From assembly GCA_905182985.1 (NCBI GenBank), contig CAJJDN010000114.1, forward strand, positions 62,001 through 126,000: 64,000 nucleotides of DNA, given 5' to 3'. Source of the DNA: Paramecium sonneborni (lineage: Eukaryota; Ciliophora; Oligohymenophorea; Peniculida; Parameciidae). The notes under the pieces are model-generated. The model was not told where the DNA came from and searched no databases. It saw nothing but the letters and a program-made list of their open reading frames with translations. Position 1 is the first letter of the stretch; each line of letters begins with the position of its first letter. Shown one piece after another: positions 24,523 to 36,594 of this stretch. The position numbers and the translations under genes were made by a program.

Positions 24523-24835
24523 AATTTAAATTAATTAACAACTTATTAATAATTAAACATTTAAATTTATTTTTTTATAAACCAATTTCTTTAGTAAACT
24601 ATAATTATTCTTTCTCTCATTCAATTTAAATTAAATAAAATATTAAATACTCTTATTAATTCACTAAACTAAAAGATCCAAATTTTATTAATTATAATAA
24701 TTTTATCAATGTTTTCTCAACACTCTTAATTATTGATTCTTAAAAATAAATTTTGAAATGTTTATTGAATAAAACAAATAGATAAAATATACCTAGAAAG
24801 CAATGATATTCTATTTTAGGAACAAACCTAAATAA

Positions 24836-25669
24836 ATGGATATTTTTAAAAAATAAATGTTTATTCAATAATTAAGTATTTCTGATAAATTTAAATATTG
24901 ATAAAATGTTTAATATTTAGAAGAACATTCAAATATATACATCATAAGATAGATTTAAACATAGTAAGAAGATTAATATGATAATGAAGGGTTCCTATCT
25001 TATATGAATTTAGTAACCTAAAAAATTATTTTGAAGAAACTACCAAAACTAATTTAAAAATTAGGATTAAAATATGGCAAATTCTTAAGAATATTTAGAA
25101 AAGGTAATTTAGGAATATTTATTCTCGTTAAAACAAATATTAACAGGTCCAGAATCAAATAAAAATAAGATTAACAAGAAAGAACACATTTAGTATTGAA
25201 TAATTAAATTATTCTATCAAAATTAAGGCTATCAAAAAGTTGGATAAAATTTAATGAAAGAGAACATTAACATATTGTTATTATTTTCAAACTATCCAAT
25301 TAATTAAATTCAATAAATAATTCTATATCAAAGAAAAACCTTAACTCTCAAAGCTCTCTAAGAAGGATATCGAATTAAGATTTTTAATTTTTTTAATCAA
25401 TAATCCATATTTAGATGATAAATTATTTGATATACTTATATTAAAATAGATTGAAATAAAGTAAATAAAAAAAAAGAAGATAAAAATTATGTATTTCTAA
25501 CCTTGTTATTATTATAATTCAGAAATTAAGATAATAAATCATCAGATGGCGCTCTAATGATACAATTTAACTTCACAATGACATTTTCAATGTGTTTATT
25601 CATGATTTTATTTAAGTATTATATTACATTTATTTAAAATTTTATATATTGGGTTTACATTTTATTTGA
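24836..25669 (+). pseudogene. Probable protein-kinase relic
   Basis: A long plus-strand frame (278 codons) is broken by a TGA about 20 codons in, and no GT-AG pair removes it. It encodes KYGKFLRIFRKGNLGIFILV, which resembles a kinase glycine loop (strand-loop-strand). Later LVLNNQIILSKLR resembles helix C and its flank. A lysine-strand-like piece (YSIKIKAIKKLDKI, about 25205-25250) sits in another frame between them. No HRD or DFG motif survives. The pattern fits a decayed kinase gene. The identification is by eye and could be wrong. Confidence 0.4.
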
Positions 25670-26098
25670 ACTTAAATTTTATCAAGTGCGGTACATAAGT
25701 AAATAAATTTAAATAGAAATCAACTTTCTAGAGAATCCTTTATCATTTTAATTATATTCAAGAGTTCTTTGAGATTATATTCAAACCTTTTATTGAAAAA
25801 TTAAATGAACATGTTATTTTAATGTCAAGATTTAATACTTAATTAAGTCATTTGTTAGTAAAATTCTTAAATTATAGTAATAGATTAAAAAACTAGTGGA
25901 ATTGATTATTTAGGATAAAGTATTAGATAAAGTCTATTATTAGTCTGAATATTTAATTTGATGAAAAGAGAAGTTAATTTAATGATCATTTACTAATTTA
26001 TTTTATAAAGTTATTATAACATTACTGAAGGTTTTGATAATACTAAACAGAATATTTAAATAGTAATCAATTCCCTTTATTCTATAATTCCTTGAAAC

Positions 26099-26428
26099 AT
26101 GATTTCTTTTTATTTTACAAATTTGAGTCACATAATTATGGATTTAAAAATAAAGGTTCTATATGCTTTGCTTGTACTTAAGATTTGAGTCTTGACCTAA
26201 AATGGAATATCATCTCTTCTGAGTAATGTAGAAATACAATTGAAGAATCTGCAAAACTCACTTTTCTTTCCATTAATTACTGAATTGAATTTAATTGATT
26301 GTAGTCATAAGTTTAATTGAATAAATCCATTTTATGTTGTAGCAATTCAAACTTTACTTTTGGACCAATGCATGTAGTCATATTTTATAAAAGATTATTA
26401 ATTAATTTTTTAATTTAAAATTATTTGA
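26099..26428 (+). pseudogene. Probable leucine-rich-repeat relic
   Basis: One frame reads LRR-like strands (LKNLQNSLFFPLITELNLID, then IQTLLLDQC) but is interrupted by two TGA codons without a frame change. In this code TGA arises from the Gln codon TAA by one transition, so scattered in-frame TGAs are the expected decay signature. I found no introns that would remove them. Confidence 0.35.
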
Positions 26429-27037
26429 TAATTCATGAAATAGTAATCACTATTATCAAATGGAATTTTATAAGAAATCTCTATTGAGAGTATTTTTTAA
26501 ATTATTTGATTATTACCACTTATCCATATAATAATTTATTACCTTTATCAATTTATATTTTTTGAGATAGTAATAACTAAATTACTATGATTTAATGTTA
26601 ATCAATCTGAAATTTAAAAATAATGGTCCATCTCAAATTCAATTGTCAAAAATTAATTTTAAAATAATCAAAGTATTTTCAATAAATGTCTTGCTTCTGA
26701 TTGGAATTAAGGCATATTAATAATATAATTGAAGATAAAATTGATTAAACAGCAACTTTTGATTTTCTAAGTTTAAAGTATAATATAATAAAAGATACCT
26801 ATTAGTAATTTAAAAGTATTTTTTAGATATTATGCTTCCATTTTTCCTATATTTGATGTTTGGGCAATCCCTTGATAAATATGGCAGCAATTCTTCAAAA
26901 AAGTATTATTGACTGGTTAAAATGAAAAATGAAATATAACAATCAAAGAATTAGAGTTTTATGTAGAATAAGGAAAGAAATAAAGTGAAAATGATAATAT
27001 AATAAGGATTTCTAGTAGTTAGATATTAGTTTATTGA

Positions 27038-27553
27038 ATTATTAATAAGAATAGCAAATCTGAAATATAAAAGAATGGGAATGCTTAAAATGTTAATGAA
27101 GCTATAGTATTCTTATGGGATATCATTTATGTGAAGAATTCAATATTCATGATAGTTAAAAATTCGGAGATACAATATATTGTAATGAATAATGTGATTT
27201 AGTTTATATAAAGCATATAAAAAAATTATTAGAATAAATATATGATAAATATAGTTTAAAAAAGGTAAAGCCTTGTTAGTTCATTTGAACTTTAAGAATT
27301 GTGTAATAAATTTATTTAAATAAATACTAATATTATTTTTAATGCATCTATGATGATATAAATTGATGAAATACATTCAGATAGAATATTTCAGTTAAGT
27401 TTTAATGAATTTTTGGAAGCATTTGGAAGAATAGCTAAAGTTTACAACACTAGAATAAAAGAAGAAAATATAAAAATTAGATTAGATATAAAAATAGAAC
27501 AAATGATTCAAGAGTTCTATTATCAAATAATTAATAATAAATAAGTAATATGA
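27038..27553 (+). pseudogene. C-terminal part of an unrecognised gene, probably decayed
   Basis: 171 open codons end at the TGA of 27551. The C-terminus contains QLSFNEFLEAFGRIAKVYN, a motif resembling C-termini of large ciliate LRR or ciliary proteins. Upstream the frame continues (ITIKELEFYVEQ) only if several GTTT-type introns with AAG acceptors are accepted. I could not build a complete gene from this, so it is reported as a fragment. Together with the LRR-like piece at 26099-26428 it may be one dead gene. Confidence 0.4.
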
Positions 27554-27847
27554 TTATGAATATATTCTATATTAAAAAGATGATAAGTATGAATATTTAT
27601 ATTTAAAGTATATTTCTTGATTTTTTATCGCAGAAAATTAAATTTTGATGTGTTTCTTAGAATTGTATAATAAATAGTAAATAAGGTATTTATGATTAGA
27701 GTAATGAGAAAGAAGAGACTATGTAAATAAAGAATAATAATTGTTCAATTGAAATTATATTAGTTTTATCTACTTATTTGATTAAATTTCTAGCCTTAAA
27801 ATGCTAGTAAAGATATTAGAAAAACAATATTAATCTTATAAAACAAA

Positions 27848-28859
27848 ATGAATTCTTCTCAAAGCTCATTTACAGATCTTAATGATTGGGCTTTAGTTTA
27901 CTAGAATCTTCAACTAATTGAAACAGAATAATTATCTTCAAAGCTCTAATTACATTTCAAAACTTTACCGAGTTTTAATGACTTTATCAAACTTTATGAG
28001 TCTTCTAAAACTGAATTAAAAGATACTTGGAATCTGAATGAAGAGCTATTCTTATAACTTATTGTTTTGAGTCTCAATCCAAAATGTATAAAGGTAACAA
28101 CATAAAATATAATTATATTAGAATCGATTTGATTGGGAAAAAGTTTAGAAGCTGATGCCAAATTATAGGAGTCTGTCAGAATTATGCTTTAAATTCTAAT
28201 CTTTCTATAAAGCATTACTTCCAAGACAGCCTTGGTCTTCATTCGAAGATAAAACCTTATTACAAATAATATTGTATAATTAATCTCAATTATATTAGAG
28301 ACAATCCTAATCGATGTAAAAAGAAATGGAGTTAAATAGCTGATTAATATAATCTTATATGCAAATCTGAGATTTTAAGAAATGCTAAATAATGTCGTGA
28401 AAGATGGAACAATAAATTAGATCCATAAATTAATAGGTAATTATTGATAAAAAATTAAAGAGAACCATGGTCGAAGTCTGAAGAGTTAAACTTTCTATAT
28501 TTGCTACTTCAGAATGGACGAAAGTGGGCCGAAATATCTATAAAATTATCAATGATTACTAATTATAGAAGAAGAACTGAGTTTGCCTTGAAACACAAAT
28601 TCAAATAACTCAGAAAATATTATGGTATATATATTCACTCATATATTTTTAAGGCTAAAAAGCCAAAAAAAATATTGATGTCACAATAAGTCCATATTGG
28701 AATATTCAAGAAGTCCAAATGATTTTATATAAAATCGAACTTCTCTAAGAAAAATCAAGAAAGTGTCAAACTTAAAAATATTCTTTTTGTGAATTTTTGA
28801 GCTCTGATCGTGAGTTTTTCTTAGTGATTATTAAGAATGGGTGTTTGATTAAATTGTGA
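27848..28859 (+). CDS. Myb/SANT-repeat DNA-binding protein, copy 1
   Basis: 301 aa with introns 28094-28121, 28274-28298, 28437-28460 and 28625-28653. Three Trp-spaced helix-turn-helix repeats are visible: a first one around NRFDWEKVQKLMPNYRS, then PWSSFEDKTLLQIIL with CKKKWSQIADQ and AKQCRERWNNKLDP, then PWSKSEELNFLYLLL with RKWAEIS and the final KHKFKQL. The RERWxNxLDP and W-S/T-x-E-E-D motifs are diagnostic of Myb repeats. It is likely a nuclear transcription regulator. The neighbour 125 bp downstream is its paralogue, with the same repeat order and intron positions. The third intron, 24 nt, is a multiple of three without an in-frame TGA, but it is supported by the matching intron in the paralogue. 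Confidence 0.88.
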
Positions 28860-28984
28860 TATCAAAGCAATAAAATATTTATAATATAAATTCGATTAAA
28901 ATCAGAAAGATATGTAAATTTCTGGCTTTATATACTCGCAATTGCAAAGCGATAAATTTGATTATTGAAAATAATATTACGAAT

Positions 28985-30091
28985 ATGAGCTTACTTCATA
29001 TTCAATCTTATTAACAATCGACGGATGAATCATCCCATCCCCTAAATTCAAAATTTAACTTTCTTCAAATTTATGCCATAGATTTAAAACCTTACAAGAA
29101 AAAATGGAGGCTCCTTTTTAATAGTGTTCCAAGCCTCAAAAGTTTAGAATCTATATACTTTGATTTATAAAGTTAAAGTACAGAGGAGCGTGAGAGTAAA
29201 GAGATAATCTTCTTATAATGTATTCTTATAAATATGCATGCTCCTTTAAACTTAAAATTAGTAAATAAAAAACAATAAGACATAGAGTGAAGAGTAATGG
29301 ATTCACATAAGTGAATTAATGCCAACATAAAAATCTTAATTTGAATGGTCTTAAATTTGTTAATAATTTGTACATTAATCTGCTTATAACAATCCATGGT
29401 CTTAGAATGAAGATAGCTAACTTTTAGACATAATTTTGTAATAATTTATACCAATATAATAGATGTTTTCAAAAAATGAAGAAGGGAAATAAATGGAGTA
29501 AAATAGCACGAGAACTAAATGAACGCTGTCTTAATAAGTGTATTCGTACTCCTAAATAATGTAGAGAACGTTGGGGAAATAAATTAGATCCATCTATAAA
29601 TCGGTAATATTTATATATTATTATTATTAAGTGATGAATGGACAGATTAAGAAGATCTTAACTTTCTTTAACTACTATTATAACATGGAAGAAGATGGGC
29701 AGAATTATCTATTCGATTATCACCTATTACCAATAATAAAAAACGAACTGAATTTTCATTAAAACATAGATTTAAAAAATTAATATCTAGTACAATTAAC
29801 ATAGGTATTTTAATAATTAATACATTATTAGAATCCAAATCTATTCCTGGAACTAAATATCCTATTTCTTCCGATTGGAACAATAAAGAAATTAACAAAC
29901 TACTTTCCAAAATATCTCAATTAGAAATGAAAATCAATTTAAAACAGCTTGATAACTTCTATTATCATCCTCTATTTAAACAAATTAAACTTAATGATTT
30001 TACTAAGTTGGTTATCATTAAAGGGACATCCAAAGTAGAGTTGGATTTGTCAATTCTTTTTAATTCGACAAATTCAGAGTTATATGTTTGA
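28985..30091 (+). CDS. Myb/SANT-repeat DNA-binding protein, copy 2
   Basis: 333 aa with introns 29261-29285, 29438-29462, 29604-29631 and 29805-29831. Repeats parallel copy 1: PWSQNEDSQLLDIIL, then NKWSKIARELN, KQCRERWGNKLDPSINR, then DEWTDQEDLNFLQLLL, RRWAELS and FSLKHRFKKL. The two proteins diverge strongly outside the repeats, so the duplication is not recent. Copy 2 has a longer C-terminus. The last intron (27 nt) sits exactly where copy 1 has a 29-nt intron, which is the main reason to accept it, since it could also be translated through. The start at 28985 is the first ATG in frame. Confidence 0.88.
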
Positions 30092-31478
30092 ATAATTTAA
30101 TCATTTTATTCATCATTAATACCTTATTTATTATATTTATGAAGAAGAATCATTCTTCTATTTTTTAATATTATTTTATCAAATATTCTTTAATAAAGAG
30201 TTGCTCAAATATATTATTATAATTAATAAACATACTCCACTTTATATCTTATTTTATTTCTTTATTGATTATTCACCATTTCTAATTATTATTATTAAGA
30301 TGCATTAGAACAATCTTATATTTATGATACATACGAATATAAGAGTTAAACTGTTTCAACATCATAAGTGTGCACTTTATTAAATTTAATAATTATATTA
30401 TATATTCTGATAACTATATAAAGCTTTCTTTTTTTTGACATTATTTTAAAGTAAATAAAATATTGACAAACTTAGATAAAATTAGTAAAATAAAACATCT
30501 TTTGAATCACCAATTAATTTCAATTCACTATCTCTCAGTAAAAAATTTATTTTAATAAATAAAAGTTTAATAAAATAAATACCTAACTTAACTATTTATT
30601 TTCTACTAGATTGATTAATTTAATTCATTATTTACTTTCAATGTTCATATAGAAAATCCAAATCATCTCTTTGGATTTCATATGATTTACACTTTTTAAA
30701 TTTATCTAAAATTGATGATAAATACTTCAATTTTATCTATAATGAAATTTAAGTATTCTCAAATATACTATACTGATTTTGTCTTTGAAATTCAGTTATT
30801 GATATACGTTAAAGTCAAAACTAATATTTTCATATTAGATCTGCAAATAAAAAAATAATTTCTATAATTAATCGTATATAAATTCTGAGGAACTTAAAAA
30901 TACGAACTTTAGAGGATCAATAAAAAAGAATGTGTAAGAGTTGTTAGTTTTTAAAAGAAAAGTGTAGAAATGAAATTTATTGAATATCCAAAGACAAATA
31001 TTATTTAATTGAGAAACTACTTAGTTTTTCTGGAATCTTAACAAGCGTAAAAATAGGAGATTCTATTATGATATAGTAGTAATTGAGTTATAGTTTTTAA
31101 TATAACGAAAAAATTGAAAAACCATTCATATTTATTGAATAATTCTCAAAAATATTTTCTAATTCTACAAGAAAGAAAGTTGATTTATTTTTTTGAATAT
31201 AATAGTGAATAAAATATATAATTATAGATAATTATAATGAATAAAAAATTATTCATGATTTATTTTATAAAAAAAATAAGGAGAATAAAATGTGTTTGTA
31301 ATGTAAATGGATACCAATTTTTTAAATTAGAAGCTTCTCTGTTCTATTTTTTTATTGTATATCATGATTATTTAACAAATAAAAAAGAAAATAGAGAATA
31401 AAATTGATATTAAATTTTCATGGTAATTATTTAACGCCTTGCTTCTTAAAAATTGACAGAAATAAAATAAAAAAAAAG
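30092..31478. other. Long AT-rich spacer
   Basis: 1.4 kb without a convincing frame on either strand, unusually long for this compact genome. Short plus-strand frames near 30970-31080 are probably chance. It precedes the B-box/WD40 gene. Confidence 0.45.
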
Positions 31479-32446
31479 ATGAAAATCACAAATTATTAAT
31501 TTTGTGAATTAGAAGAACATGATTCTGAATTTCTAAATATGGTATGTATTGATGAGTCGTGCAACAAACGATAATTATTGTGTAATAATTGTATAGAAGA
31601 TCATTAACGATGTAAAAAAATTCCTTTAAAAAAATTTGCTAAATAATTTCATGATCAAATAAATTGTATGAATTTAGAAAATTAAAAATGCTAATATAGT
31701 GAGTAATAATATAGTTTATAATTTAAGTTTGATTGTTAATTTTGAAAATATTGAAGAGACATTATAAAAAGCTTAAGAAAAAATAATTGAAATATTCAAT
31801 AAAACAAAATTGATGATTGATAAGTATATATAGAATATATAGATATAGTGTTAAAAAAGAAGTGAATAAAAATTTCAATAGTTAAGATAGAAACTAAAGA
31901 TAATTATAAATTATACTAAAATTTTAAGAAGAGCCATCTTAATTGAATTATAAGTTGTTAATAGATGAAATAGAATCATTCAAACCTAATAATGATATGA
32001 TGTCATTTACAGTAAAGAGAAATACATCAAATTAAATAAATTAATAAAATATTGAGAATGGAAAGATTTATGTTTAATAATTATAAGGTGCTATAAATAC
32101 ATTAATCGATTAATTTTAGAGTTTGAATGAAGTTTTAAGAACAAATATTTAAGATAATTTTTAAAAAACTCCTATAAAAATGATAGAATAAGAGAAGAAT
32201 GATAAATCTATGGAAAAGTAGTTAAAATCTAATGTTATGAGTAGTAATAGATAAGTGTAATAATAAATAAATCCAAAAGAAAATTAGATAATATAAATAG
32301 AAGATGATTCAATAATTATTGAGGGAAATAAAGATGGGAAGAAAGAGATTGTTTAAACAGTAGATTAAAGAGAATATACAATGGATTAATTAAAAAAAAT
32401 GATGGATATAAATTCTGGAAAGAAAGAACAATTAGATTAAAGAAAA

Positions 32447-32480
<34 letters not shown>

Positions 32481-33532
32481 TAGTAGAATAGCAATAGAGA
32501 AATGAATAACCTGGAAGTAAGGATAAATATATATATATTTATAGAAGAAGCATAAGAATAGGAAGAGAATGAGACAGTTTTGAGTGTGACATTAGAGAAG
32601 TAATTTTAATTTATGTCAGGAGGATTAGAAATAAGTAAGATGATATTTATTAATAAACAATTAATTGGAGGAATAGGTGGATCAAAATTCATGTTACATG
32701 ATTTATCTATACCTGATTCTGAAAGGACAAGAGTTCATACAATATAGAATGAATATGAATATACAGATATGGCATATTTAGAATTAGATGAATAAAATGG
32801 ATCTCTATATTTAGCAACAAAAAGAGGATATGTTTATGTCTATATAAAAGAAGGAATTAAAAATATTACATTTAAATTAGGATCAAATCATCCATTAGAT
32901 ATAAAAGGAATGCTTTTAATCTAAGTGAATCCAATTGATAGATAATTATATAGTGTAGGAGAAGAAAAAATAGTAAAAGTCTGGTCACTTAAAACTATGA
33001 GAGAAATTAATAGATTAGAATTATAAGATTCCCCAACTGCATTTTATTCCAACTAAAAACATGTTTTCATTGGAGGTAATAAATTTATTAAGATTTGGGA
33101 ATAAACATCAGGCATTTGTTAAACATTGAAAAATTTAGAATAAAAGGTTACATCAATCTTAACAAATGAATAAAAGTTGTTTGTTAGTATGATTGACAAA
33201 ATCAAAATTTATAATTAAACTATTAATGGAGAATATCATTTAACTTAGGATGTTCCTTTTGGTAATATAAGAACTATCCAAATTTTTAAGACTTGGCCAA
33301 TGTTAATTATTTCATATAATGAAGTATATACATTTTTTTAATTTAGAAATAAATGCCTAGAACTTCCTTATATCATTATATCGACCAATCACCTTGTGAA
33401 GTCTTATTTGAATCAGAAGTTTAATGTTGCATTGTGAGAGAATAAAATAAAGTTAACTTCTTAGCTTTTGGTCTAGAAAAAGGAAAATGCTGTATATATA
33501 AGATGGAACAAACATTTTAGCCCTCCCAATGA
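31479..33532 (+). CDS. B-box-like zinc finger, coiled-coil and WD40-repeat protein
   Basis: 650 aa with introns 31703-31727, 31862-31886, 32517-32544 and 33324-33346. The N-terminus holds a Cys/His cluster (FCELEEHD, VCIDESC, LLCNNCIEDHQRC) like a B-box. Helical, Gln- and Lys-rich sequence follows, with a poly-Asn run. From about residue 350 there are WD40 blades, e.g. LYSVGEEKIVKVWSLKTM and VFIGGNKFIKIWE, with one Asp-Trp-type ending per ~40 residues. This architecture forms a large Paramecium family; members are presumed scaffolds or ubiquitin-pathway adaptors, but function here is unknown. Confidence 0.8.
32447..32479 (+). repeat. (AAT)11 coding microsatellite
   Basis: Eleven AAT units in frame encode a poly-Asn tract between the coiled coil and the WD40 part of the B-box gene. 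Length variation would be frame-neutral. Confidence 0.95.
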
Positions 33533-33795
33533 TATATCAATTAAATTATTATACATTTTATTCATGTCTAAATAGAATTTGTTTTTATGTATATAATTTA
33601 TAATTATATATATCTATATAATTTCAATAATTAAATAATACCTCCAATAGTATGAATATCAATTATAAGCATTTAAATATAATAAGTTTTTACATTCTTC
33701 TAACTTTGATGGACAACCATGGTTTTTATAAATTTAGATTAATTACTTAATGTTGCCAATTTTTATTTCTTTAAAAATTGCTATTACATAAATTA

Positions 33796-34119
33796 ATGAA
33801 GTAATCCAAACACTTTTAAGATTGTGAAAAAGCAATGAAAGATTGGTAAGAATGGGCAGAGAACTAACAAATGTAATTTCATATTTATAATTTTAGACTA
33901 AATCCAGAAGAACTACCTCCTCTACAGTTTACTCCTTAAGATCAAAAAAACAAAAGCGCTTTCAAATTGTTTAAGATTGATCATATTGTCGAAGTCAAAA
34001 AGTAGCATCCAGAGTTTGGCTTCAAGGAGAGATTAGAAACACTCAAACACATGTGGCGGAATCTCACAAAAGATGAAAAGTTCATATATGTTTAGAAAAG
34101 TAAACAATTGAAATTTTGA
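33796..34119 (+). CDS. Small single HMG-box protein
   Basis: 99 aa if the 24-nt segment 33873-33896 (GTAATTTC to TTTTAG) is an intron, 107 aa if it is translated. From about residue 45 the sequence matches an HMG box: KSAFKLFKIDHIVEVKKQHP, then FKERLETLKHMWRNLTKDEK and FIYVQKSKQ, with the conserved W and the Pro-Glu turn. HMG-box proteins bend DNA in chromatin. One box with almost no tail is the size of small non-histone HMG proteins. The stop is only 23 bp from the start codon of the MORN gene on the same strand. Confidence 0.85.
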
Positions 34120-34142
34120 ATTGATTTTATATATATAATTGT

Positions 34143-35442
34143 ATGGGTACTTGTTAAACTAATTGTTGTAATAAAGATTAAGAATATGGGCTTAGAACAC
34201 ATTAGAAAAGTGAGATTGATGTTGATGAAGGTAATCCAGATATGGATGATTCTAAAATTAAATAGTCTCATCATTCAATACAAAAACAAAGAGATAAATT
34301 TGAAGAAGATCGTATTCATGAATAATAAGAATTAGATAAAAAGAAAATAAAATAAAAAGAATAACAAATTCAAGTAAATGTTAAAACAGATAAAACTCCA
34401 AAAGATGAAAATGAATAGAATAAATAATAAAAAGAGAGTGCATATATTCAATGTGATAAATAAACTCCCACTCCAACTTCAAAACTTAAACATTTTGAAG
34501 ATGATGGTCCAATTACTAAATACGATCTTCAAGAGAAACCAAACAAGAATTCAGTTTTTTAAAAAAAGAAAAATAAGAACCTTGAGTTTAATTAAAAAGT
34601 GTAAAAAGCAGAATAAGATGATACTATGAGTGATGAAAGAGTGAAATTAGGAGCAAAAACATTAGACAAAGGAGCTGTATATGAAGGTGAATGGTTAAAA
34701 GGAAAAAGAGATGGTAAAGGTAAGTAAATATGGCCAGATGGTTCAATTTATGAAGGAGAATGGATTGAAGGTCGTTGTTGTGGAAAAGGAAAACTTATTC
34801 ATGCAGATGGTGATGTATATGAAGGAGAATGGTTAGATGATAAAGCACATGGAATAGGAATATATTAACATGTAAATGGAGCAAGATATGAGGGCTAAGT
34901 ATAATTATTAGATTATATTAATAGTGGTTTAATGATAAATAATCAGGTAAAGGAATTGAAACATGGCCAGATGGTGCAAGATATGAGGGAGAATATTAAG
35001 ATGGTAGAAAAGAAGGTCATGGAATATTATATTTTGCAGATGGTTCTAAATATACAGGATTTTTTGCAAATAATGAAATTCATGGTTATGGAGTTTATGA
35101 ATGGTCAGATGGACGAGTTTATAAAGGTAATTGGAAATAAAATAAAATGAATGGAGTTGGAGAAATTAAATGGAGTGATGGTCGTTAATTTATAGGAGTA
35201 ATTTATATATTTTATTTAAGAATTATTAAGATGATCTAAAACATGGAAGAGGGTAATTTTTGTGGCCAGATGGTAGAAGATATATTGGAAATTGGATTGA
35301 AGGTAAATAATAAGGATATGGAGCTTATTATTTACCAAATTAACCACCAAAATATGGAATCTGGGCAGATGGAAAAAGAACTTAATGGTTAGATGCAGAT
35401 TAAGTAGAGTAATTAAAAATTAAATAAGAACTAGACTTTTGA
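34143..35442 (+). CDS. MORN-repeat protein with N-myristoylation signal
   Basis: 416 aa with introns 34899-34924 and 35198-35220. It starts MGTCQTNC; Gly2 with a nearby Cys is the pattern for N-myristoylation plus palmitoylation, so membrane attachment is likely. The first ~165 residues are charged and Gln-rich. Eight or so MORN repeats follow, e.g. [30 protein letters not shown] and [19 protein letters not shown] repeats bind membranes or act as scaffolds in cortical and ciliary structures of protists. The closing segment ([13 protein letters not shown]) is the usual end of such proteins. Confidence 0.9.
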
Positions 35443-36594
35443 TTTCTAATAAATTAATAACTTTTTTCATTTATTTTAGTTTACAATTTTATTATTTATT
35501 TCTTAACATTTACTTTAAGATAACCATTTTTTTTAATTTATTGAAAAAATTCATTATCTCATTTATTATCTACATTAATTATTATATTATGAAATCCAAT
35601 AAATTGAAGCCCATCTATACATTTTCAACTTAAAACTTAAATAAACCTTTTACAAATGAAAAAAAACTAGATGAGGAAAAGTTGAATGATATTATTAACA
35701 GAATTTTGTGATTAAGCTACTATTGATAGCAAAGCTCTTAATATAATACTTAGATCAATCTATCGATATCAATCTATTGATGTTGTTTTATTTAAGTTGA
35801 AATTTACGTAACATTTTTAAGTTATTAAATATTCTATAATAAACTGATAAAATTGAAAAAAAAAATAGAAAAATATTAAAATTAAAATACCATACTTCAA
35901 GAACAAGAATTAGAATAACTTAGCATTAATTTCCCATAACAAGAGATTAAACCGGATTCCATAACACAAGTAATCGATCACCTTCAAATTAATCTTATAC
36001 TCCAAAAAAATACTTGGGGCAATAGAAATAAATAAAGAGTGATTTTTATTAAAGAAGTGGAAAATTTAGACTGGTGCTCAACTATAGTTTGCTTGAGTTT
36101 AGTTTAAGATAATAAGCTTCAATTTAGTTATAAAGTTCTATTATTAACCTTTTTTTTATTCAATAAAACCACAATCCATAAATGAAATTCAATTCATATC
36201 TAATTTTAGAATAGACAACCAATAAATATTTTTATTTTTTTAATAACATTACCATATCTATTTTATAAGGAATTAAAGAAAAATATTTGATATCGCAATG
36301 AAACTGTATTTTACAAATTATATAAAATTAAAAAATTCAGTTTTTAATATAAATTCTTTTCTACAATTTTTATTATGATGAAAGATGTTAATAAACATTC
36401 ACATTTTCTTTCTATCCTAAAGACTAAATAATTTTTTGAAAAAAATTAGAAAAATATATTAGCTTTAAATTATTGATCTTTTTATATTCTCAGTAAATAA
36501 TTTTTTAAACTTTCCAGAATTGTGGAGATTATCATATTATTTTTATTATTTAATTTTTGCTCAAACTTTATGATTCAAATTTCATCTCCAAGGA
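35443..36594. other. Spacer with ambiguous open frames
   Basis: 1.15 kb before the channel-like gene. From about 35805 to 36299 two overlapping plus-strand frames are open for over 130 codons. One reads plausible protein (ITQHQFPITRDQTGFHNTS), but it has no ATG near its 5' end and I cannot splice it to the next gene. It may be a relic or a missed upstream exon. Confidence 0.4.
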
